DNA of 64,000 nucleotides from Mobilibacterium timonense (GTDB taxonomy: Bacteria > Bacillota > Clostridia > Peptostreptococcales > Anaerovoracaceae): the NCBI RefSeq assembly GCF_900155555.1, contig NZ_FUHN01000005.1, positions 1 through 64,000 on the forward strand, given 5' to 3'. Of the stretch, positions 1 through 7,345 are shown piece after piece. The first letter of the stretch is position 1, and every line of letters starts with the position of its first letter. The notes beneath the pieces are model-generated. The model was not told the DNA's origin. It was given only the letters and a program-made list of their open reading frames with translations, and did no database searches. Position numbers and translations under genes: made by a program.

Positions 1-6
1 GGTTAA

Positions 7-29
7 TTGTAATATGAAGTTGAACACTA
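7..29 (+). repeat. Left terminal inverted repeat of the IS30-type element
   Basis: This 23-bp sequence pairs with 1188-1210 at 18 of 23 positions; the ten bases nearest the transposase (TTGAACACTA, 20-29) match exactly. Confidence 0.65.
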
Positions 30-108
30 AAACTAAATAAAAGAAGATCCACAGGACCTATCTTTGGTAGAATTAAGTCACCACACAAAATCACCAAAGG
101 AGATCACC

Positions 109-1179
109 ATGGATCGTGACAATTCTACCACACCTGAAAGAGAAAGAGGACAGCATCTCGGATTCGAAGACAGATGCAGCATCAAGACCTGCAAGAAGTT
201 GGGGATGTCTCTACGCAAAACTGCCGAAGTTGTAAACTGTTCTGCATCCACTGTACTCAATGAGTTGCGCCGCGGTACAGGAAAGCGCAAAGGCAATCGT
301 GGGAGGTTCCCTGAGTATTCAGCTAAAAGGGGGCAGGCAAATTATGAAACTAACCGGACCCGCTGTCACAAGCCGCACAAACTAGAAGAAGAAAATCCTT
401 TTATCGATTGGATGGTCAAGCAGGTGCGAGAAAAGCACTGGTCATTGGATTGCTGTGTAGGGTACGCCAGACGTAAGAAGCTGTTTCCAAGCGAGTATAT
501 CGTCTGCACAAAGACGCTATACCGTGAGCTGTGGGCCGGTAATCTGCCTCTCTCACCATTCGACTTGCCTGAAGTTCTCTCCCGCAAGTCGAAGAAGGCC
601 CATACTCGCAAGAACAAGAAGGTCCTCGGCAAGAGCATAGATGATCGTCCAGAGGAAGCATCCATGCGCATCGTGTGCGGTCATTGGGAAATAGACACAG
701 TAGTGGGCAAACGAGCTGGCAAGGAATCAGTGGTTCTCACTCTGGTTGAAAAAGTCACTGATTTCTATCTGGCTATAAAGATTCCCGGCAAAGACTCTGA
801 CTCGGTAATGGCTGCAATGGAGACCCTTAGAGAAGAATATGGTGACACACATTTTTCAGAGATCTTCAAGACCATCACCGCAGATAACGGACCTGAATTT
901 GAAAGGCTCTCTGAACTAAAGTATTGGGGTGTAGGCGTCTACTTTGCTCATCCGTACTCATCCTGGGAAAGAGGTCAGAACGAGCGACACAACCGTCTCT
1001 TTCGCAGATACATTCCGAAAGGAGTGTCCATCGACAAATATTCTGCAGATCAAATACTGAGTTTTGCCGATGAGATGAACGCTTTGCCGCGAAAACGTCT
1101 TGGATACTTTACACCAGAAGAGCTCTTCGACGAATTTCTCGATCAAGTGTATTCAGTTGTCAAAGTTCAAAGTGCTTAA
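109..1179 (+). CDS. IS30 family transposase
   Basis: A 356-residue DDE transposase. The N-terminal helix-turn-helix (about residues 15-55, GMSLRKTAEVVNCSASTV) would bind the terminal repeats. The catalytic core shows the first Asp in HWEIDTVVG, the second in TITADNGPEF and the Glu in the IS30 signature SWERGQNERHNRLFRRYIPKG. The start at 109 is chosen because AAAGGAGAT lies 5 bases upstream; an in-frame start at 64 lacks a ribosome site. The frame is intact, so the element could be active. Confidence 0.92.
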   Translation: MDRDNSTTPERERGQHLGFEDRCSIKTCKKLGMSLRKTAEVVNCSASTVLNELRRGTGKRKGNRGRFPEYSAKRGQANYETNRTRCHKPHKLEEENPFIDWMVKQVREKHWSLDCCVGYARRKKLFPSEYIVCTKTLYRELWAGNLPLSPFDLPEVLSRKSKKAHTRKNKKVLGKSIDDRPEEASMRIVCGHWEIDTVVGKRAGKESVVLTLVEKVTDFYLAIKIPGKDSDSVMAAMETLREEYGDTHFSEIFKTITADNGPEFERLSELKYWGVGVYFAHPYSSWERGQNERHNRLFRRYIPKGVSIDKYSADQILSFADEMNALPRKRLGYFTPEELFDEFLDQVYSVVKVQSA

Positions 1180-1187
1180 TTTTACGC

Positions 1188-1210
1188 TAGTGTTCAAGTT
1201 GGAATTGCAA
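1188..1210 (+). repeat. Right terminal inverted repeat of the IS30-type element
   Basis: It starts TAGTGTTCAA nine bases after the transposase stop and is the reverse complement, with five mismatches, of 7-29. Confidence 0.65.
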
Positions 1211-1229
1211 TTTATAGTTTTCTTTTGAG

Positions 1230-1272
1230 TTCCATCGTGGGGCGAAAATGGCGTATAGTATAATTGAATCTG
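1230..1272 (+). repeat. Copy 1 of a ~42-bp direct repeat flanking the CPBP gene
   Basis: The core GCGAAAATGGCG recurs at 2571-2612 with matching flanks (about 36 of 42 positions). This copy includes TATAAT at 1259-1264, so it may act as the promoter of the CPBP gene, although no good -35 hexamer is placed for it. Confidence 0.6.
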
Positions 1273-1332
1273 GTCGCACGTATAATAAAAAATTCCCTAG
1301 TATTTTACACGCTTTGCGTGATGGAGATCATA

Positions 1333-2190
1333 ATGTTCCGGGATGAAGAAAGGATATTCAAAGATAAGGCCTATCGATATTTTTTGTTCGGGCTGCTCGC
1401 CATTGCGGTATCGTTTTTCATTAGTGACTTTATTGTTTCGGAAATTGCAAAATATGCGGACATTTCGGGAGACCTGCGGGAAGCGATTGGTGAAACTTTT
1501 CGTCTCGCCATGCTCATTGTCGTGATTTTTGCAGCGCATATGCAGGGCAGGATTTTTGCATCTAATTGGAAAAGTTTTGTTCACGGCTTGTTGACCGGCT
1601 TTCCGATTCTTGCCATTGCGATACTCCAGCTGGTCCTCAGTTTGATCCAGGCGGATCCCGGATATTTTTCTAATACCGAACTTGTCTGCTCCACAATTGT
1701 CACTTATTCTCTGACCGGCATTTTTGAGGAGCTGCTGTTTCGAGGCGTGGTGCTGAACGCTTTTCAAGACGCCTTTGCGACAAAGTGTGCCAAGACCATC
1801 TGGGCATCGCTCATTCTATCGGCACTTGCATTCGGGCTGATGCATCTTACGAATCTGGCCTCAGGACAAAATGTGGTGGGAACGCTGATGCAAGTCATCG
1901 AGGCGACCGCCGTGGGACTGTGCTTTGGTGCCGTTTATCTCAGATGTCGGAATATCTGGACGGTTGTGATTTTGCACGCACTGACCGATTTGTCCGGAGC
2001 CATCGGCACCAATGCGCGATCCACCACCGACGTACAAAATACCAACGTGAATGCCGCGGCGTCCATACTCAGTATTCTGCCGTCCATCATCATATTGCTG
2101 GGGCTTACCTTTTTCTTCTTAAGGCGATCCAAGATGGAGGAGATGATCGAGGAAAATCATGAAGGTGGCATTGAAGCGAGTCAGGCGTAA
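1333..2190 (+). CDS. CPBP family intramembrane metalloprotease
   Basis: A 285-residue polytopic membrane protein of the CAAX-protease/bacteriocin-processing (Abi) family. It has the EExxxR motif EELLFRG at about residue 133, a conserved His in GLMHLTN near 171 and the HALTD motif near 215. The start at 1333 is preferred because GGAG sits 6 bases upstream; the reading frame extends upstream through a TTG at 1264 without a ribosome site. Relatives process prenylated proteins or peptides or confer bacteriocin immunity; the substrate here is unknown. Base composition is more AT-rich than most of the window, and direct repeats lie on both sides, which suggests acquisition. Confidence 0.85.
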   Translation: MFRDEERIFKDKAYRYFLFGLLAIAVSFFISDFIVSEIAKYADISGDLREAIGETFRLAMLIVVIFAAHMQGRIFASNWKSFVHGLLTGFPILAIAILQLVLSLIQADPGYFSNTELVCSTIVTYSLTGIFEELLFRGVVLNAFQDAFATKCAKTIWASLILSALAFGLMHLTNLASGQNVVGTLMQVIEATAVGLCFGAVYLRCRNIWTVVILHALTDLSGAIGTNARSTTDVQNTNVNAAASILSILPSIIILLGLTFFFLRRSKMEEMIEENHEGGIEASQA

Positions 2191-2224
2191 TCTGAAAGCA
2201 CCTTGCGTATGCTGGGTGCTTTCA

Positions 2225-2470
2225 TTATTTGTATCTATATTCCCTTGGTATTTCTATTTGCTTAGAATCTTCATCCATGTGATCTGGCGGAAAGAACAAG
2301 AATACCTCTCCATTTTTCTTATCTACAAATGTGCCACAACTAACATCTAGCGCTTCCCCATTGTAGCTTGTTGCTATTTCATATCCATTTTGCATTTCAT
2401 TAATGCCTATAACATATGGACGGCTATCATAGTCTGTGGCGATCCGACATGCTTCAAGCACTGTAATCAT
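2225..2470 (-). CDS. Conserved small hypothetical protein (81 aa)
   Basis: A short acidic protein beginning MITVLEACRIA, with a central stretch that reads as alternating beta strands (GYEIATSYN, GEVFLFFPP). A ribosome site AAGGTGG lies about 8 bases before the ATG. The form resembles small Firmicutes proteins starting MxTVLEAxxIA that are often immunity-like, but no function is recognised. It stands alone between the CPBP gene and a structured intergenic element. Confidence 0.6.
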   Translation of the reverse strand: MITVLEACRIATDYDSRPYVIGINEMQNGYEIATSYNGEALDVSCGTFVDKKNGEVFLFFPPDHMDEDSKQIEIPREYRYK

Positions 2471-2570
2471 TTATTTTTCACCACCTTGTTTATCAAATCA
2501 CTTATTATCATCCGTCCTAAGTAGCTATGTCCCCGTTATTTTACCATTATCAAAATAATGCGTCACAAAT

Positions 2571-2612
2571 TCTATCACGGTGCGAAAATGGCGAATAGTA
2601 CAATTGAACTGC
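2571..2612 (+). repeat. Copy 2 of the ~42-bp direct repeat
   Basis: It repeats the sequence at 1230-1272, including the identical core GCGAAAATGGCG followed by AATAGTACAATTGAA. It lies 1.3 kb from copy 1 and has the same orientation. Confidence 0.6.
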
Positions 2613-2643
2613 ATCTGCAAGTATAGTTAATACAGCAACGCCG

Positions 2644-2734
2644 ATACAGAGGGATTTGAGGCAGTGCCCATTTCCCGCTGTAAAATCTACAAAAAATACA
2701 GCGGAATATGGAGAAAGTGAGAATCCCTCTGTAT
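2644..2734. repeat. Nested inverted-repeat element in a gene-free interval
   Basis: An outer perfect 13-bp pair (ATACAGAGGGATT at 2644-2656, AATCCCTCTGTAT at 2722-2734) encloses an inner near-perfect 15-bp pair (2668-2682 with 2697-2711, core CCGCTGTA/TACAGCGG). The two stems are separated by an asymmetric internal loop of 10-11 bases. The form could be a small non-coding RNA or a miniature inverted-repeat element. The rest of the 2471-2840 interval holds repeat copy 2 and nothing else recognisable. Confidence 0.55.
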
Positions 2735-2840
2735 GGACACGCCTGCGTCCCGTCATGTGACGAAAACAGCCTATCTCATAGCTCGCGGATATCCGTTCCA
2801 TCATGGGGAAAGAGGATCTCATGCGGTTCCGATGGACATA

Positions 2841-3032
2841 TCACTTCTTTGGCTCTCCTTTACACAGTTCATCTAGCGTTATGCCAAAAAATTCTGCCAG
2901 CTTTATGGCGGTGGAAACCCGACAATCACCACGTCGCTCGATGTCCTGGATGGTTCGGCGAGGTATTCCGGACAGATCCGCCAGAGCTTGCTGCGACAGT
3001 TCGCGATCCTCTCGTAATGCTTTAAGATCCAT
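2841..3032 (-). CDS. XRE-family helix-turn-helix regulator (63 aa)
   Basis: A single-domain Cro/CI-type DNA-binding protein. The order of helices is clear: LSQQALADLSGIPRRTIQDIERRGDCRVSTAIKLAEFFGI, with recognition helix around residues 24-34. At 63 residues it is all DNA-binding domain. The next gene downstream is the CPBP/small-protein group on mixed strands, so its target is not evident. Confidence 0.8.
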   Translation of the reverse strand: MDLKALREDRELSQQALADLSGIPRRTIQDIERRGDCRVSTAIKLAEFFGITLDELCKGEPKK

Positions 3033-3102
3033 ACTTATCCTTTCTTACCGCTTTCCTAAGCCGTGAGCAGCTATTTCTTGTGTTTCCTACTCCTTATCTC
3101 GC

Positions 3103-4035
3103 CTATCTGTCCCCGTGGCTGTCCATGAAGCGGATGATGCCCTCTTCCACCTCTTCTTTCAGGTCGCGGTAGTTGTGGATCTCATGGCGGTATCCTGGAT
3201 AGAGCAGGGTCTCTACATTATGGCCTGACTCTATTAGCCAGTTTGCCACCTGCATCACACCAGTTCCGAACTGCCCCACAGGATCCTGGTCTCCTGCGAT
3301 GTTGTAGATCGGCAGTGAGGCCGGGACCTTCGCCGCCCATTCCGGTCCTGTTATGAAGTCCATCATCTGGCAAAAATAGAGGAATGCTCTGTTCGAAGTA
3401 GGACGGGTGAATGCGTCGAAAGGATCTGCCGCGTGATCTTTCTGCACTGCAGGATCGGAACAGATCCACTCATTGCCGAGCTCTACGCCTTCTGTGCATC
3501 TGGAGAACATCCATCCCATGAGCTTTCCAGGAAGCTCTGGATCGGCGTCATCACCTTCTCCCTCGTCAACAAGTTTCTGGCACGCAGCGATCCCCTCGTC
3601 CAGGTCCGGCCACTCGCCCGTCGTCCCGCAGATAGTTGCCCCTGCCAGCTCGTCGCCGTATTTTGAAATATAATCGCGCACTATGAATGATCCCATGCTG
3701 TGACCGAACAGGAAGTACGGAAGATCAGGGTACATTTCCACTGTGAGGTCGTGCAGCTTGTGCTCGTCTTCCATCATGGTGTGAGGTCCCTTTGTTCCCC
3801 AGTCGCCCCAGGTATCGTTTTCGATGGCTGTCTTCCCGTGGCCGACATGGTCATCGGCAGAAACGATGTATCCCGCATCGACAAAACTGGAGATCATGTG
3901 CAGATATCTTCTGGAGTGCTCACCAAATCCGTGTATCAGCTGAACGATCCCCCGAGGCTCTTCTGCCGGCACGTAGATCCAACCGTATACCGTATCACGC
4001 TCATTGAACGATGGGAAAGTAATTTCATGCAGCAT
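3103..4035 (-). CDS. Alpha/beta hydrolase (monoacylglycerol lipase / lysophospholipase type)
   Basis: A 310-residue serine hydrolase of the Hydrolase_4 group. It shows the oxyanion region LIHGFGEHS (residues 33-41), the nucleophile elbow GHSMGS with Ser113, an acid in IAGDQDPVG and the C-terminal His in YRHEIHN. No signal peptide is present, so it probably acts in the cytoplasm on acylglycerols or related esters. AAAGGAG lies 6 bases before the ATG. It is transcribed divergently from the SPFH gene. Confidence 0.88.
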   Translation of the reverse strand: MLHEITFPSFNERDTVYGWIYVPAEEPRGIVQLIHGFGEHSRRYLHMISSFVDAGYIVSADDHVGHGKTAIENDTWGDWGTKGPHTMMEDEHKLHDLTVEMYPDLPYFLFGHSMGSFIVRDYISKYGDELAGATICGTTGEWPDLDEGIAACQKLVDEGEGDDADPELPGKLMGWMFSRCTEGVELGNEWICSDPAVQKDHAADPFDAFTRPTSNRAFLYFCQMMDFITGPEWAAKVPASLPIYNIAGDQDPVGQFGTGVMQVANWLIESGHNVETLLYPGYRHEIHNYRDLKEEVEEGIIRFMDSHGDR

Positions 4036-4144
4036 TTTTTTGCTCCTTTCTCTGAAAACAGCAAGTCGTTACTGGCCCAATTATACTCCATTGCCATAGT
4101 TGATAAAGGCACATCCTTTACTAATATTTTACTTAACTCACCGA

Positions 4145-4173
4145 TTGACAATATGATATCTTATTGATATCAT
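4145..4173 (+). promoter_or_regulatory. Promoter with overlapping palindromic operator upstream of the SPFH gene
   Basis: TTGACA at 4145-4150 and TATCAT at 4168-4173 are separated by 17 bases. A perfect inverted repeat ATGATATC-N5-GATATCAT (4153-4173) covers the spacer and the -10 box, where a bound repressor would block initiation. Confidence 0.6.
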
Positions 4174-4229
4174 TCAGATACATTCAGTGTGCTGATAACT
4201 GAAGGAATCTATTTGAGGAGGAAATTTTT

Positions 4230-5246
4230 ATGGAGGAGAAGATCTATAAGAGCCGCAAGCTCGGCATGCCGGTGCTCGTCCTTGTGCTCGCTTTGTATGG
4301 TGTGGCGATCGCATACCTGATATCCGTTGCCGCTTCGGGCGGAGACAGCAGCACACCGCTGTTTCTCCTGAGCATAATATGGATATCTCTTGGATGGCTT
4401 CTGCTGCTCGGACTGAGGGTGATCAGGCCGCAGGAGGCTGCCGTTCTGACGCTTTTCGGAAAATACGTGGGAACGTTGAAGGAACCCGGATTCTATTTTG
4501 TAAATCCATTCTGCACTACCTTCAACCCCGCCGCGGAAACGAAGCTGAACCAGAGCGGAGACGTGGACGACGAGAAGAAAAGCCTTTTCAAGATAAAAGG
4601 CGGCAACAACGATGTCGGTCAGGCTGGCGTTAGCAAGAAGATCTCTCTGAAGATAATGACGCTCAGCAACAACCGCCAGAAGATAAACGACTGCCTCGGC
4701 AATCCCGTAGAGATCGGCATCGCAGTGATGTGGAAGGTGAACGACACGGCCAAGGCCGTTTTCAACGTGGACAACTACAAGGAATACCTCTCGCTCCAGT
4801 GCGATGCGGCGCTGAGGAACATCGTGAAGATCTACCCTTACGATGTCGCCCCGGGTGTGGACACGACCGGAGACGGGCTGGCAGATGAAGGAAGCCTTAG
4901 AGGATCCAGCGAGGAAGTGGCCCTGAGAATCCGTAACGAGATCCAGTCGAGAGTGGAGTTTGCAGGGCTTGAGGTTGTGGAAGCGAGGATAACATATCTC
5001 GCATACGCGCCTGAGATCGCGGCCGTGATGCTCCAGAGGCAGCAGGCCTCCGCCATAGTTGACGCCAGGAAGATGATCGTCGACGGTGCGGTCGGCATGG
5101 TCGAAATGGCTCTCGACAGGCTCAACGAAAAAGGAGTCGTCGAGCTCGACGAGGAGCGAAAGGCCGCCATGGTCTCGAATCTCCTGGTGGTGCTCTGCGG
5201 AAATCACGACGCACAGCCAGTGGTAAATTCAGGTTCGCTGTATTAA
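4230..5246 (+). CDS. SPFH (band 7/stomatin-like) membrane protein
   Basis: A 338-residue protein with two membrane segments near the N-terminus (about 12-35 and 45-64), followed by the SPFH domain (IRPQEAAVLTLFGKYVGTLKEPGFYFVNPF) and a helical C-terminal part. Family members form membrane scaffolds. GAGGAGG precedes the ATG by 8 bases. It is followed at 45 bases by a ribbon-helix-helix gene, and a terminator lies after that pair, so they form a two-gene unit under the promoter at 4145-4173. Confidence 0.9.
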   Translation: MEEKIYKSRKLGMPVLVLVLALYGVAIAYLISVAASGGDSSTPLFLLSIIWISLGWLLLLGLRVIRPQEAAVLTLFGKYVGTLKEPGFYFVNPFCTTFNPAAETKLNQSGDVDDEKKSLFKIKGGNNDVGQAGVSKKISLKIMTLSNNRQKINDCLGNPVEIGIAVMWKVNDTAKAVFNVDNYKEYLSLQCDAALRNIVKIYPYDVAPGVDTTGDGLADEGSLRGSSEEVALRIRNEIQSRVEFAGLEVVEARITYLAYAPEIAAVMLQRQQASAIVDARKMIVDGAVGMVEMALDRLNEKGVVELDEERKAAMVSNLLVVLCGNHDAQPVVNSGSLY

Positions 5247-5291
5247 AATCAGATTCGTTTGACAGCAGAAGATCGGAGCAGGAAGGTACAG

Positions 5292-5489
5292 ATGAGTCCA
5301 AAGAAACAGATCCCATTGAGAATAAGCGAGAAGCTGTATGACTCGATCGCCGCGTGGGCGGAGGATGACTTCAGATCGGTGAACGGCCAGATCGAGTACC
5401 TGCTCACGGAGTGTGTCAGGCAGCGGAAGAAAAACGGGAAATACGTTTCGGAGCATCTGGACGAGCCTCCGGAGCTGGACATAAAGTGA
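5292..5489 (+). CDS. Arc-like ribbon-helix-helix protein (65 aa)
   Basis: The sequence [41 protein letters not shown] has the strand-helix-helix pattern of MetJ/Arc DNA-binding proteins. The start at 5292 is supported by GGAAGG 6 bases upstream; the frame remains open back to 5259 without a ribosome site. Co-transcription with the SPFH gene suggests it may control that unit, possibly through the palindrome at 4153-4173; this is inference. Confidence 0.75.
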   Translation: MSPKKQIPLRISEKLYDSIAAWAEDDFRSVNGQIEYLLTECVRQRKKNGKYVSEHLDEPPELDIK

Positions 5490-5504
5490 GTCGCAAACAA
5501 AAAT

Positions 5505-5549
5505 GCCGTTGACCTCGAGGTGTATTGCCAGAGATCAGCGGTATTTTTT
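5505..5549 (+). terminator. Rho-independent terminator after the SPFH/RHH unit
   Basis: GCCGTTGACCT pairs with AGATCAGCGGT with wobbles and one mismatch, followed by a run of six T at 5544-5549. Confidence 0.6.
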
Positions 5550-5573
5550 CTCGGAATGAGGAAACAGCGATAT

Positions 5574-5608
5574 AAAAAAACAAGGCCGTCACACACGTGA
5601 CAGCCTTG
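5574..5608 (-). terminator. Rho-independent terminator of the decayed FAD oxidoreductase
   Basis: On the minus strand an 11-bp stem with one mismatch (CAAGGCTGTCAC / GTGACGGCCTTG) is followed by seven T. It lies just beyond the stop codon at 5665 and is intact although its gene is not. Confidence 0.8.
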
Positions 5609-5664
5609 CCCAGATGATATCTTTTTACTCTGGCAGAGATATCTGCCATTTTCACTGTATCCGT

Positions 5665-5863
5665 CTATGCCTCGACCTCGTCTTCCTTTTTCTCGACCAG
5701 TGACGTTGCGGTCCTTATACTCAGGAGACCAGCACTTTCCGCCGACACGGTTACTCTTCTCCATTACCATGTAGTTCTCGTATCCCTTCTTTTCAAGATA
5801 CATAGCTGCGCTGAGACCGGCAGGACCGCCGCCAATGATACAGATTCTAGCGTTCTTATCCGT
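5665..5863 (-). pseudogene. Remnant of an NAD(P)/FAD-dependent amine-oxidoreductase-like gene
   Basis: The N-terminus encodes a Rossmann FAD motif (ICIIGGGPAGLSAAMYLEKKGY, written as two parts: ICIIGGGPAG and LSAAMYLEKK) followed by MEKSNRVGGKCWSPEYKDRNV. At the expected start, 7 bases after GGAGG (5871-5875), the codon is ACG instead of ATG. After DRNV the frame is lost; in another frame the same DNA reads LVEKKEDEVEA and a TAG stop at 5665-5667, which looks like the true C-terminus. The simplest reading is an internal deletion of most of the gene plus start-codon loss. It is divergent from a broken TetR gene. Confidence 0.75.
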
Positions 5864-5959
5864 TACAAGACCTCCAATAGATAAAAAATGTCCGCGATGA
5901 ACAGGACCGGCCGGGTTTTAAATTGCCGTTCACGCCGAACAGATCGTTAATTTATTTAC

Positions 5960-5987
5960 ATTGTACCAATGGAATTTTTTGTTTCAA
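5960..5987 (-). promoter_or_regulatory. Promoter of the decayed oxidoreductase gene
   Basis: On the minus strand TTGAAA (5982-5987) and TACAAT (5960-5965) are separated by 16 bases, about 100 bases before the lost start codon. Confidence 0.5.
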
Positions 5988-6097
5988 TGGGCGTACAAGG
6001 GAATTTGAAAAGTCGAAAAAAAATGGTTCAAATGTTGCTACAAAAGGGATGCGGGAGTTTGATATTTTAGTCACAATATAGTGTTCTGTACATGAAA

Positions 6098-6114
6098 CTG
6101 GACACATGGTCCAG
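6098..6114. promoter_or_regulatory. Candidate TetR operator
   Basis: CTGGAC-N5-GTCCAG is a perfect inverted repeat immediately upstream of the tetR reading frame, in the divergent intergenic region. Position and form suit autoregulation by a TetR dimer. Confidence 0.55.
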
Positions 6115-6131
6115 AAAGGGATGAAAATGCG

Positions 6132-6707
6132 ATGAAAGACTATCAGACGGCGAACAAACTGAAAAAGGTCGCAATAGATCTGTTCAAGGCTCACGGCTAA
6201 AGCAACGTATCTGTCCGGCAGATATGCAATGCTGCCGGCGTGGCGCGCTCTACTTTTTACAGCATGTACCGCAGCAAGGACGACCTGGTGATCAGCATAT
6301 ACACGGTCGAGATGGACTCACCGGAAAAGTCCCTTGAAGAGCTGGTACATATGAAAAACGACCTCGAACGGCTCTGGGCCATCTATTCAAAATATGTTGA
6401 ACTGGCCATTACAGTCGGACCCGAGGTCAGTGCTGCGCTGATGAGCATCGAGCTGAACAACAACGTGGGGATATGCGACGCCATGAAAAAAGTGCGCCGG
6501 TATACGGTGGCGCTGTGTCAGAACTGCCATGAACAGGGTCTGGTAATGAATCAGTGGGTGGCGGAGCATCTGATCCCGATGGTCTCAGCAGCGATAACAT
6601 ATGAGACCTACGAGTGGTGCAGGTGCAAGGGGGACTACCCGCTCCGGGAAAACGCCCGCATGACATTTGCGGCACTGCTGAACGTCCCGGAAAAATACAG
6701 ACCTTAA
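6132..6707 (+). pseudogene. TetR/AcrR family regulator interrupted by an early stop codon
   Basis: From ATG at 6132 the frame reads MKDYQTANKLKKVAIDLFKAHG, then TAA at 6198-6200 (codon 23), then continues SNVSVRQICNAAGVARSTFYSMY with the full helix-turn-helix and a C-terminal ligand domain to 6707. The stop lies between helices 1 and 2, where the family normally has a Tyr or similar residue, so one base change explains it. A GTG at 6240 could restart translation but would leave half of the DNA-binding domain. The rest of the frame is intact over 170 codons, so the mutation looks recent. Confidence 0.85.
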
Positions 6708-6768
6708 TGACGTCGCCAACGGGAGTTCGGGAGTTCTGAAGTCCGAGAAACGGCTCTGGCCGGCTGTT

Positions 6769-7194
6769 TTATCTTCTGTTCCTGTTGAACTTCCTTGCCT
6801 TTTCAGACATCGCTGCCAGACGCTCCGGGGAGAGCTCGTTCAGGTGCATCAGATCGTCCAGGAATTCCTCCATGGAGTCTCTGTAGCGCATCTTCGCCGC
6901 ATCCATGAAAAAACTGGTTATCACTCCTGTGAGGATCGCGAATACCAGCATGGAGTATATCGCCAGAAGTATCGTCATGAGGCGGCCGATAAACGTCACC
7001 GCAACGTAGTCACCAAAGCCTATGGTCATGACGCTCACGAAGGAATACCACACCCCTTCACCAAAGGTCTTTATCCCCGGCTCACTTACGGTGATGATCA
7101 GTGCGGACAGGAAGAAAAAAACCAGGTAGACCCTGAGCACTCTGTCTGCGTGGGTCCGGCTGTAGATGTTCCGTATCATTCTGAGCTGTTTCAT
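6769..7194 (-). CDS. Small two-TM potassium channel protein
   Basis: A 141-residue ion-channel family protein with a first membrane segment at about 20-40, a pore loop with the selectivity filter TIGFGD (residues 57-62), a second membrane segment at about 68-92 and a charged cytoplasmic tail. It would assemble as a tetramer passing K+. No RCK/TrkA-N regulatory domain is attached. GGAG lies about 8 bases before the ATG. It is divergent from the 155-residue hypothetical gene across the hairpin array. Confidence 0.88.
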   Translation of the reverse strand: MKQLRMIRNIYSRTHADRVLRVYLVFFFLSALIITVSEPGIKTFGEGVWYSFVSVMTIGFGDYVAVTFIGRLMTILLAIYSMLVFAILTGVITSFFMDAAKMRYRDSMEEFLDDLMHLNELSPERLAAMSEKARKFNRNRR

Positions 7195-7345
7195 TCTTTT
7201 TTCTCCTGTTTGTATATGGCAGGCCGTAAATTCCGTGGTCTGTGCTTATCTATTCTGGCAAAAAAGCGATTTCCCATAAGCACAGACGGGCGGCCGCCAC
7301 GTGTTTAGAGTTTGTGTCACCACTAAGTATACATGTTATCGGTTC

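Larger units (their letters stand above)
5..1212 (+). mobile_element. IS30-family insertion sequence, apparently complete
   Basis: One transposase gene lies between imperfect terminal inverted repeats at about 5-29 and 1188-1212. The inner ends TTGAACACTA and TAGTGTTCAA match perfectly and the outer parts carry a few mismatches. Size (about 1.2 kb) and the single DDE transposase fit IS30. The left end is only a few bases from the window edge, so any target duplication cannot be judged. Confidence 0.8.

Noticed and set aside
6198-6200. Recoded stop in tetR
   Set aside because: TAA is not used for selenocysteine or pyrrolysine and no recoding signal is seen; a nonsense mutation is the simpler explanation.
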